Assembly: GCA_002698785.1 (NCBI GenBank) | Contig: PAAG01000059.1 | Coordinates: 647,791-711,790 of the forward strand | From: Verrucomicrobiales bacterium | GTDB taxonomy: Bacteria > Verrucomicrobiota > Verrucomicrobiia > Verrucomicrobiales > DEV007 | Direction of reading: 5' to 3' | Length of the DNA: 64,000 bases | Shown: piece after piece, positions 52,621-60,298 of the stretch | Layout: each line of letters opens with the position of its first letter | How positions within the stretch are numbered: the first letter of the stretch is position 1 | Program-made: the position numbers and the translations under genes | The notes under the pieces: model-generated | Told to the model about the DNA's origin: nothing | The model's input: the letters and a program-made list of their open reading frames with translations, nothing else | Databases searched by the model: none

Positions 52621-54756
52621 ATGACATTCCCCCGACTTTTGCTGCTGCTTTCCACGCTTTTCGCGCTCACTGTCCCAAATTCGGGCCAGTCCCAATCCGA
52701 TCCCGTTCGAGACAAGTATGTCGAGGCTCAATTGATTTCCAGTGTCGACACGATCGCACCAGGCCAACCATTCACACTTGGATTGAAATTTTCAATCGAC
52801 CCAACCTGGCACACCTATTGGATCAACCCCGGCCCAGCCGGAAAAATCACCGACATCGCTCTCGATATGCCAAATGGCTTCAAGGCGGGCGAATTGAAAT
52901 ACCCGGTCCCGAAGAAGTTCGTCATCGACTACGGTTACAACATCGTGGAGGCTGGTTATGGCTACGAGGAATCTGTCATTCACCCCATCACAATCACTCC
53001 ACCCGCCGACCTGAAGCCGGGTGACACGATTTCAATTTCCGGAACAGCCGATTGGCTGATGTGCGATCCACAAACCTGCGTCCCCGGAAAAGCAGATCTC
53101 AAGATTTCGCTCGAAGTCGGTGAAGAAGCCGTCGCCTCGACAGACGCGACGATGATCACCTTTTTCGAGAACAAGCTCCCACAAATCACGGACTGGCCGG
53201 TCGAAACGGCTCTCGAAGGTGACAATCTCATTGTCACCGCAGAAATCCCCGAAGGCGGACTTCCTGAGGGAGCCAAGCTTGCCCTCTATCCCTACGACAA
53301 CGAAACGGCCGATCCTCTAGCCAATGCGACCTTCTCTCAGAATGAGGGAAAGACCGTCATTACGATCAAAAAATTCGAGCAACTCACGGCAGCTCCCGAT
53401 TCCTTCACCGCACTCATCGTAGCAGACACAGACACACAGAAGAAAGGCTACAAAATCTCTACCGGTTCTCTAGAGGAAACCGAGGCACCAGTTTCTGAGC
53501 CTGCAGCAACAGAAGGAGCAACCATCACAGACCAAGGCGGAGAAGAAGCCCCCTTCGGAGGCGGCATCTTCGGTTTTCTCCTTGCAGCATTCCTGGGAGG
53601 GATGATTCTCAACATCATGCCCTGCGTCTTCCCCGTGATTTCGCTGAAAGTGATGTCTTTCGTCGGGCAGGCAGGAGAAGATAGGAAAAAGGTCCTGACG
53701 CACGCCCTCGTATTCACCTTGGGAATTCTTGTATTTTTCTGGGCACTCGCAGTCGTCATGATTGCTATCGATGCGGATAGCTGGGGCTTCCAATTTCAGG
53801 AGCCTGGATTCGTCATTTTTCTGATCTTCGTCATGGTTGTGGTCGCGCTGAGCCTGTTCGGCGTATTCGAAATCGGAACCTCAATGACCGCAGTTGGTGG
53901 AGAACTCACTAACAAATCTGGTTACTCAGGCAGCTTTTGGAGCGGTGCCCTGGCCGTTCTTCTCGCTACTCCATGCACGGCTCCGCTAATGGCACCGGCA
54001 ATCACATTTGCCTTGAATCAGTCCGCCGCGATGCAGATCGGTATCTTTACTTCTGTCGGATTGGGAATGGCAGCCCCCTACTTTGTCCTCTCCCTCTTCC
54101 CGAAATTACTGGATATGATTCCGCCTCCCGGCCCTTGGATGGAGACATTCAAACAGGCCATGGGCTTCCCTATGATCGCTGTAGCGATCTGGCTTATCGG
54201 CGTCCTGTCTCGCCAGTTGGAAGTCAGCGGCCTCCAGTGGGCACTCGTCGGAGCGATGTTTGTCGCGATTGCCGCGTGGATCCTGGGTCGCTATACCGGT
54301 TTTGATCGGACAAAGACCGTTCGCACAGTAGGCCGGGTTGTCGCCCTCGCCGTATTCGCTGGTGGTATTGCCGTCGCATTCTGGGCCTCTGGGAAAAAGC
54401 TGCCACCATCCGACGACGACATTGCCGCAGTCATCGAAGCCCATCGCAACGAAGGCAAGCACGTGTTCGTCGACTTTACGGCTGAGTGGTGTGCGACCTG
54501 TAAAGTGAACGAACGGACAAGCATCAAGACCGACGAGATTCAGAAGGCATTTAAGGATAATAACATCGAATTCGTAGTCGCAGACTACACCACCAAGAAT
54601 CCGAAGATCACTGAGATCTTGCAGAAATACGACCGCTCGGGCGTGCCTCTGTATCTCCTGTATCCTGCCGACAAGACTAAGGATGCCATCCGCCTCAATG
54701 ACGGTTTGGTGACCAAGGGAGCTATTTACGAAGCCATCGAAAAACTTCCGAATTAG
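52621..54756 (+). CDS. dsbD: Thiol:disulfide interchange protein DsbD-like (ScsB type)
   Basis: 711 residues. Signal peptide (FPRLLLLLSTLFALTVPNSG), N-terminal periplasmic DsbD-alpha-like domain with a cysteine pair at LMCDPQTCVPGK (about residues 147 and 152), eight membrane helices with the conserved MPCVFPVISLK (about 332) and ATPCTAPLMAPAI, and a C-terminal thioredoxin domain with FTAEWCATCKVNE (about 620). It passes electrons from cytoplasmic thioredoxin to periplasmic proteins, supporting cytochrome maturation and disulfide repair, which fits the cytochrome-like proteins in this genome. Upstream are 229 bases without a gene. The next gene follows after 40 bases. Confidence 0.94.
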   Translation: MTFPRLLLLLSTLFALTVPNSGQSQSDPVRDKYVEAQLISSVDTIAPGQPFTLGLKFSIDPTWHTYWINPGPAGKITDIALDMPNGFKAGELKYPVPKKFVIDYGYNIVEAGYGYEESVIHPITITPPADLKPGDTISISGTADWLMCDPQTCVPGKADLKISLEVGEEAVASTDATMITFFENKLPQITDWPVETALEGDNLIVTAEIPEGGLPEGAKLALYPYDNETADPLANATFSQNEGKTVITIKKFEQLTAAPDSFTALIVADTDTQKKGYKISTGSLEETEAPVSEPAATEGATITDQGGEEAPFGGGIFGFLLAAFLGGMILNIMPCVFPVISLKVMSFVGQAGEDRKKVLTHALVFTLGILVFFWALAVVMIAIDADSWGFQFQEPGFVIFLIFVMVVVALSLFGVFEIGTSMTAVGGELTNKSGYSGSFWSGALAVLLATPCTAPLMAPAITFALNQSAAMQIGIFTSVGLGMAAPYFVLSLFPKLLDMIPPPGPWMETFKQAMGFPMIAVAIWLIGVLSRQLEVSGLQWALVGAMFVAIAAWILGRYTGFDRTKTVRTVGRVVALAVFAGGIAVAFWASGKKLPPSDDDIAAVIEAHRNEGKHVFVDFTAEWCATCKVNERTSIKTDEIQKAFKDNNIEFVVADYTTKNPKITEILQKYDRSGVPLYLLYPADKTKDAIRLNDGLVTKGAIYEAIEKLPN

Positions 54757-54796
54757 CGGTTGATATCGTTCAGGGTTCTGGCCGATCCTTGAGGCG

Positions 54797-55831
54797 ATGT
54801 TTCGGAAAATCATTTTCTCCCTCGCCACCTACGGCTTTGCCTTTTCAGTCCTGCCCGCACAGGACTGGGACTCACAAAACGAGCCTGCGAAGTTGTTAAA
54901 GAAGGAAACCCGCGACTTCTACAAAGAAGGTCCCGTTGAAGCTGAGATCTGGGAAGAAACAGTCTCTTTGATTTCGCCTGTTTCCTGGGAGGCAACAGCG
55001 GAACCTGAAATCATTGGCTTGGAATTCGAGCGCCACGCCGATTTTCTCATGCCCGTGAGAGTGCTCTATTTCGAGACCTTAGATGGAGATCAATGGAAAC
55101 TGGGACTTTCTGTCTTTCCTTCCTTCGATTCCAACACCCTGCGAATTCCCGGTCCACAACCCGAGTTTTACGGCGAGCCCTTTCGCGCACTAATTACAAA
55201 GCCCAAACAGCGAGAACTCGTCCTGACAGGCACACGCAACGCAGCAAAGCTGAAAGAAGTTTTCCTCCCGGGAACAGTATGGGCTGGCGCATTTCAAGAC
55301 GGGAAGCTCCAGCAACTTAGAATCGGCGATACGGATCTTCCACCCGCCATTGAGGTCAGCCGACTCTCACCCCCTTTCTTCTCCCTCACTGATCCGATGA
55401 GTTTTCGGTTCAACGCAACGTGCCTCAACCAACCACCGGTTACTCTTCAGGTCACTCCTGAACGATTGCTTGGTGCGGACATGACGATCTACAATTTCAT
55501 GAAAGAACTGGGAGGCCCACCCGATGAAAACTTCGATGCTGACTGGCTTGAGTATGTTCACAGTGTTTGGAACATCGTGGTAGGAGTCGACCAGGCTGTA
55601 AACGTGATTGCTCCACTCATGGACGGACGTGGCGCAGCAGGAATGCTCGAACTCGAAAGTCTCTCGCTCGGCCCCGACTACGAGGCAGACTTGAAAGCAC
55701 TCGTCGAATTCGGGGAGGAAAAAGCACCGCCTCTCCCGCAACCGCCCCCCTCAGGCTGGAACGACATCCTGAATTCAAAACTGGGAGAAATCCCGGCATC
55801 CCAGCGAACACGGAACGAAACTCAGTATTGA
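54797..55831 (+). CDS. Exported protein of unknown function coupled to CHAT protease
   Basis: 344 residues. A signal peptide (FSLATYGFAFSVLPAQ) is followed by an acidic, mostly beta-strand-like region (WEATAEPEIIGLEFERHADF) and a C-terminal half with possible helices (MTIYNFMKELGGPPDENFDA) and a proline-rich segment (APPLPQPPPSGWND). I do not recognise a family. Its TGA shares one base with the ATG of the TPR-CHAT gene (TGATG), so the two proteins are made together and both exported. It may be a partner or substrate of the CHAT protease. This is inferred only from position. Confidence 0.75.
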   Translation: MFRKIIFSLATYGFAFSVLPAQDWDSQNEPAKLLKKETRDFYKEGPVEAEIWEETVSLISPVSWEATAEPEIIGLEFERHADFLMPVRVLYFETLDGDQWKLGLSVFPSFDSNTLRIPGPQPEFYGEPFRALITKPKQRELVLTGTRNAAKLKEVFLPGTVWAGAFQDGKLQQLRIGDTDLPPAIEVSRLSPPFFSLTDPMSFRFNATCLNQPPVTLQVTPERLLGADMTIYNFMKELGGPPDENFDADWLEYVHSVWNIVVGVDQAVNVIAPLMDGRGAAGMLELESLSLGPDYEADLKALVEFGEEKAPPLPQPPPSGWNDILNSKLGEIPASQRTRNETQY

Positions 55832-58569
55832 TGCAAAGATTTGGCTTTCTTGTCCTGCTTTTCCTCAGCCTTCATGCCACTTTCGCATCGGGGCAGGAAC
55901 TAACGGAGAAGCACCGTGCAAAGTATGCCGAGTGCAGGTCACTCCAGCAATCTGGTGACTGGCAAGGAGCCCGCAAAGTAGCAGCAGAACTCGTATCCGC
56001 ATTTGAGAACGCAGCGCCATCGCAGTATCGCCTCGCGTTTACAAACGAACTGGCAAACCTCGATCAGCGTTTGGGAAATTATGACCAGGCTTTGTCGGGA
56101 TATCGGACCTGTCTTGACATCGCCTCAGCAATCTCCGGCCCGGAGAGCAAACTCGCATCGCAGTTAAAGAATAACCTCGCAGCTCTTCATCAGGTATTGG
56201 GGAACTTTGCCGAAGCCGAAGGCTTAAACAGGGAGGCCCTTGCCATCCGTCAGAGAATCGAAGGAGAAAGTTCCGCCGAAACGGTCCCTGCATTGAACAA
56301 TCTGGCAGGCCTTCTGTGGTGTATCGGCGACCTGCCCGGCGCAGAGAAAATGTATCGCGATGCCCTCTCTATTCGAACAAATGCGCTTGGCCCCAATGCG
56401 CTGGATACTGCCCGTTCGCAGGCGAATCTGGGAGGCCTCTTGTTTTATCGCAACGAGATCACTGAAGCCGAGCCACTCGTTCGGCAAGCCACCGCTACGT
56501 TCGACCGAGAAGCCGGCCCGACTCACCCGGATACTCTTGAAGTCCTCCTTTTCCTCGGTGAAATCGAACGGGCCCTTGGCAATCATGAATCGGCCCTGAC
56601 ACTCTACTCACAAGTAACAGTTGGCCGTATCGAATCGTTGGGAACTGAAGCCCATGTCGAGGTCGCAGAGTCCACCCGCCGAGAAGGAGATGCTCTGCGC
56701 AGCCTCGGACGATACGCCGAGGCGATAGAGAAGTATCAGAAGTCCGAAACTATCTACGACCAGCTTCTGCGCGCGCAGCATCCCGACCGCCTCGAAGGAG
56801 TTTACGGGCTTGGTCTCGCCGCCTTTGCATCAGGCGACAACGCAGCGGCAAAACAGGCTGCGCAAACCTGTAGCGACATCGAATTTCACGAGTTCGAAGC
56901 AATCCTTCAATTCACCGACGAGCGTCAGCGCCTCGCATTTCAGGATGTGTTTCAATCTCATCACTTGTTTGCCAATCTCCAGGATGGCCCTGCCGTAGCC
57001 GAGTTCCTACTTCGGAAAAAGGGAGTCGTCGTAGACAGCCTGATTGCGGAATCGCAGTTGATAAAGACTTCCCCAGATCCTGCAGTAAACACAGCATCAG
57101 CAGCACTCTCTTCGGCACGTGCGAGATTCCGGTCTGCATTTCTCGCCGGCGGAAATGATACCTCGGAAATCGAAGCCAGCCAGGCAGCCGTTCAGGATGC
57201 CCATCGGGCACTGCTAGATCTGACCGGAGGTTCTGTTGGATTCGCTGGCCTCACTGACTACCGCCTATCCGATCTTCAAGCCGCTCTTCAGCCAGGCGAG
57301 GTGCTCATTGATTATCTCAAGTTCGACCACTACAGCGGAAATGCTGATTTCACCGAGCGCTATGGTGCAGCGATAGTTACATCCAGCACTGCGGACTTTG
57401 TGGAATGTGCCGACGCAGCAGAAGTCGATGCGCTTGTTGCAGAGATCATCCCCTTCTTCGCCAGCATGGAACCCGATGACAATCTGGCGAGAACCGTCCT
57501 GACAAAACTCTACAATTTATTAGTCGCTCCCTACGCCCCCAGAATTTCGCAGCAACAAACAGTCATTATTTGCCCGGAATCATCGTTGAGCTTTGTTCCT
57601 TTTGCTGGGCTCCTCACTTCAGAGGGCACGTTTTTGATCGAGCAACACGATGTCGCTTATGTTTCTTCGGCAAGGGAACTGATCGCTAGCCAGCCAGCAG
57701 CCCCGGGGAAAGGCGCTCTGCTGATCGGAAACCCGAAGTTCCAATCCAGTGAGATCTCGCCAACTCCAGTCGCCGATAATCGAGGGCTGCTAACCGCATT
57801 CGGCAGTGTTGGACTTTCCAATCTTGCCGCCAACCTCCTGCCGCTATCCGGAGCAGAACTGGAAGTTCAGGAGCTATCCTCGATCATCGGAAACATGGGA
57901 ATCCCCTCCCAAACAATTATCGGCGCACAGGCAACAGAATCGAACGTGAAAGGAAACATCTCTCGCCCTGCAATCCTTCACCTCGCAACCCACGGAGTTT
58001 ATCTGCCAGCAGCTATGCCTCCAGTGGAAGATACCAATCACAACACCTCTTTTGTTCCCGACGAAGTGGTCGGATTTCAAAACCCCATGTTCGGCAGTTG
58101 GCTGGCCCTGACAGGTTCCAAAGAAACAGTTTCCGCTTGGGCAACAGGTATCGTCCCTGACCCAGATCAAGACGGAATCCTGATGGCAAATGAAGCTGCC
58201 GAACTCGATCTTGAGGGAACTACGATTGTAACGCTTAGCGCATGTGAAACAGCCAGTGGCGAAGCAACTGCGGGAGACGGTGTTCTTGGAATCCGCCGTG
58301 GATTTAGGCTCGCCGGAGCACAGAATGTCCTGACTACTCTCTGGCCAATTGCTGATGCTGTAACCGTCGAGATTATGAAACAGTTTTACACTGGCCTGGG
58401 GCAGACGTCTCCTGCTCAGTCTCTCAGCCAAACCCAAAGGGAGTGGCTGGTTAAGATACGAGATAATCCGGCAGCAGTTACACTTCCCGACGCAGCAGGG
58501 AACCAGGTTCCTGTCGGAGGGCTTTACTGGTCTATCAATTTAGCAGGACCGTTTCTCCTGAGCCGCTAA
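55831..58569 (+). CDS. Exported TPR-CHAT protease
   Basis: 912 residues from the ATG at 55831; the open frame back to 55567 lies in the upstream gene in another frame. Signal peptide (FGFLVLLFLSLHATFASG), then TPR repeats over about residues 30-360 (LANLDQRLGNYDQALSGYRT; NNLAALHQVLGNFAEAEGLN), a helical linker, and a C-terminal CHAT domain (caspase-like, clan CD). The catalytic dyad is visible as the histidine in ILHLATHGVYLP (about residue 718) and the cysteine in TLSACETASGEA (about 803), so it should be active. CHAT proteases elsewhere cleave partners after a trigger sensed by TPRs. Two more CHAT-typical parts are present: RRGFRLAGAQNVLTTLW and LYWSINLAGPF. It is convergent with the GDPD gene, stops sharing CTAA. 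Confidence 0.93.
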   Translation: MQRFGFLVLLFLSLHATFASGQELTEKHRAKYAECRSLQQSGDWQGARKVAAELVSAFENAAPSQYRLAFTNELANLDQRLGNYDQALSGYRTCLDIASAISGPESKLASQLKNNLAALHQVLGNFAEAEGLNREALAIRQRIEGESSAETVPALNNLAGLLWCIGDLPGAEKMYRDALSIRTNALGPNALDTARSQANLGGLLFYRNEITEAEPLVRQATATFDREAGPTHPDTLEVLLFLGEIERALGNHESALTLYSQVTVGRIESLGTEAHVEVAESTRREGDALRSLGRYAEAIEKYQKSETIYDQLLRAQHPDRLEGVYGLGLAAFASGDNAAAKQAAQTCSDIEFHEFEAILQFTDERQRLAFQDVFQSHHLFANLQDGPAVAEFLLRKKGVVVDSLIAESQLIKTSPDPAVNTASAALSSARARFRSAFLAGGNDTSEIEASQAAVQDAHRALLDLTGGSVGFAGLTDYRLSDLQAALQPGEVLIDYLKFDHYSGNADFTERYGAAIVTSSTADFVECADAAEVDALVAEIIPFFASMEPDDNLARTVLTKLYNLLVAPYAPRISQQQTVIICPESSLSFVPFAGLLTSEGTFLIEQHDVAYVSSARELIASQPAAPGKGALLIGNPKFQSSEISPTPVADNRGLLTAFGSVGLSNLAANLLPLSGAELEVQELSSIIGNMGIPSQTIIGAQATESNVKGNISRPAILHLATHGVYLPAAMPPVEDTNHNTSFVPDEVVGFQNPMFGSWLALTGSKETVSAWATGIVPDPDQDGILMANEAAELDLEGTTIVTLSACETASGEATAGDGVLGIRRGFRLAGAQNVLTTLWPIADAVTVEIMKQFYTGLGQTSPAQSLSQTQREWLVKIRDNPAAVTLPDAAGNQVPVGGLYWSINLAGPFLLSR

Positions 58570-59354
58570 TCGTCTCCCAGCACCTGGAGCATCTGTGCAG
58601 GCTTATCGGTGATAATGCCGGAAACACCTTTCTCCGCCCAACTGCTCGCAATCTTTGCGTCGTTGACCGTCCAGAGAGCAACCTCAAACCCACGGCTTTT
58701 CGCCCACTTGAGATCCGCGTCTCGGAAATCACTGAATTTCCACCCTACCCAGTCAGGCTTGAGTTTCGATATTTTTGTCTTTCGTGAAGCGTCGAGCTCT
58801 TTGCTACCGAGAGCACCCAGAGGAATACTGGAGTCCAAACTCTGAACTTCTGCGAGGAAATCCCAGTTAAAGCTCTGCAGAATGACTTTTTCACCTGCAT
58901 TCAAATCCTGTATCGCTTTTACGTAGTTCGCCGCTTCTCCCGTTTTATGTTCAATCAGAGGAGTCGAATCACCTTTCAGACAAAGCTTAATCGCATCCGC
59001 CAGAAGCATCGGCTTCTCCTCATCGAACTCACCCCCATCGAACCAGGAACCCACATCCAGTTCACGAATCACCTTCCAGTCATTTGTCTCGACGCTCCCT
59101 TTGCGCCCGGTGATTCGCTCCAGATTATCATCGTGAAACAAAACCAGCGTTCCATCCGCTGTCGCACGCACATCAAATTCAATAACAGGTGCCCCCACCC
59201 GAACTGCCTCCGCAATAGATGCTCGGGTATTCTCAGGCGCATCCGCGCTCGCCCCTCTGTGTGCTATTACAGTTACCTCTTCATTCGCTACCACATTCGT
59301 CGCCGCCATAACCAGTCCCAATAAACATTTACATACGAATAATCTTCTTTGCAT
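58566..59354 (-). CDS. Exported glycerophosphodiester phosphodiesterase
   Basis: 262 residues from the ATG at 59354, which gives a signal-like N-terminus (MQRRLFVCKCLLGLVMAATN) and overlaps the upstream amidohydrolase gene by 26 bases; a later ATG at 59309 would lose the signal. Catalytic motifs of the GDPD TIM barrel: VIAHRGASADAPENT (H-R), VIEFDVRATADG (E-x-D), VLFHDDNLERITG, LIEHKT. It hydrolyses glycerophosphodiesters to glycerol 3-phosphate plus an alcohol, providing carbon and phosphate from lipid breakdown outside the cytoplasm. Last residues share the stop region with the CHAT gene. Confidence 0.92.
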   Translation of the reverse strand: MQRRLFVCKCLLGLVMAATNVVANEEVTVIAHRGASADAPENTRASIAEAVRVGAPVIEFDVRATADGTLVLFHDDNLERITGRKGSVETNDWKVIRELDVGSWFDGGEFDEEKPMLLADAIKLCLKGDSTPLIEHKTGEAANYVKAIQDLNAGEKVILQSFNWDFLAEVQSLDSSIPLGALGSKELDASRKTKISKLKPDWVGWKFSDFRDADLKWAKSRGFEVALWTVNDAKIASSWAEKGVSGIITDKPAQMLQVLGDD

Positions 59355-60255
59355 TTCCGGAAAAAATCTTCGCCCTCGCTTTCTCATCAACAAGCAGTCG
59401 GCGGACGTTACCAATCTGCTGTGAGCCGGAACACTTGTCTCCCTGCCCCATAGGATCGGCACAATCTGTTCCTAACAAAAGTTTGTCCTGATGTCGCTCC
59501 AAAAATGCAGCGGCATGTTCCTCGTCTCGATTCAGGGCATTTTTACCAGACCCAGCCGATAAATCTCCATACATATTCGGATAGTCGCTCAAATACCTGT
59601 CGGTCAACCCACCGGGAGTAACCTCACCTTTCGGATACATCTCCGATTGCTCATGCTTGGCGTCGATATTTCCCCACCAAGTCTGCGCATGCCCTATGAA
59701 ATTTACTTTTGGAAACCGCTCCAGCACTTTATGAAACCGATCGAACCCCATGTTGTAAGCATCATGCTGAAAATGGAGAACGATGGGCACCTCATAGGCG
59801 CTGGCTACCTCGTAGACTTTGATCATGGGGACTGAATCACATTCCAAATGGAATTTCGACTCCCCAATACCCAGCGCTCCCCTATCTAGCCATTTTTCCA
59901 GGCTCGGCACGGCACCCTCTACGTCGGGCACTTCGTTGCAGAAATAGACGAACCGATCCGGAAACTCGTCTACCAGTCTCGCCGTGGCCATCGTTCCAAA
60001 TACACGAGCCGCCAGACCATTCGATTTTCCGTTGTGAGTGGCAGACCGGACCAAAGCAGATCCGGAAGGTAGCAATACTGTACGCGACACCCCCATCATT
60101 TCCTGGTGCTTCACCAATTGCTCATTCGTGCGCCCGTGGAAATTGATATGCTGGTGGATATCGATGATCTCTTCCTCCGCGCCCACAGCGCTCCGCCACA
60201 CGGCCGTGCCCAACGTCCCTAATGCCGCCGTTTTTGCGAATTGTCTTCGATTCAT
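59329..60255 (-). CDS. Tat-exported amidohydrolase-2 family metal-dependent hydrolase
   Basis: 308 residues from the ATG at 60255, which opens a twin-arginine signal (MNRRQFAKTAALGTLG). The TIM-barrel amidohydrolase pattern is visible: IDIHQHINFHG supplies the first H-x-H pair, VLHFQHDAYN and FIGHAQTWWG further histidines, and LLLGTDCADPMGQGD the aspartate. Such proteins in PVC bacteria hydrolyse or decarboxylate small aromatic or sugar-derived acids; the actual substrate is unknown. The gene is divergent from the PVC dehydrogenase, 43 bases apart, and is co-transcribed with the GDPD gene it overlaps. Confidence 0.9.
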   Translation of the reverse strand: MNRRQFAKTAALGTLGTAVWRSAVGAEEEIIDIHQHINFHGRTNEQLVKHQEMMGVSRTVLLPSGSALVRSATHNGKSNGLAARVFGTMATARLVDEFPDRFVYFCNEVPDVEGAVPSLEKWLDRGALGIGESKFHLECDSVPMIKVYEVASAYEVPIVLHFQHDAYNMGFDRFHKVLERFPKVNFIGHAQTWWGNIDAKHEQSEMYPKGEVTPGGLTDRYLSDYPNMYGDLSAGSGKNALNRDEEHAAAFLERHQDKLLLGTDCADPMGQGDKCSGSQQIGNVRRLLVDEKARAKIFSGNAKKIIRM

Positions 60256-60298
60256 ACGGTTGCCAAAGTCATACCAGACTGCCATGTGACACGACCAG

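Noticed and set aside
55567..55830. N-terminal extension of the CHAT protein to 1,000 residues
   Set aside because: The extension lies out of frame in the upstream gene, is arginine-rich and precedes a clear signal peptide at 55831.
54797..55831. Bacterial gasdermin partner for the CHAT protease
   Set aside because: The protein has a signal peptide, is too long and shows no gasdermin-like hydrophobic beta pattern; bacterial gasdermins are cytoplasmic.
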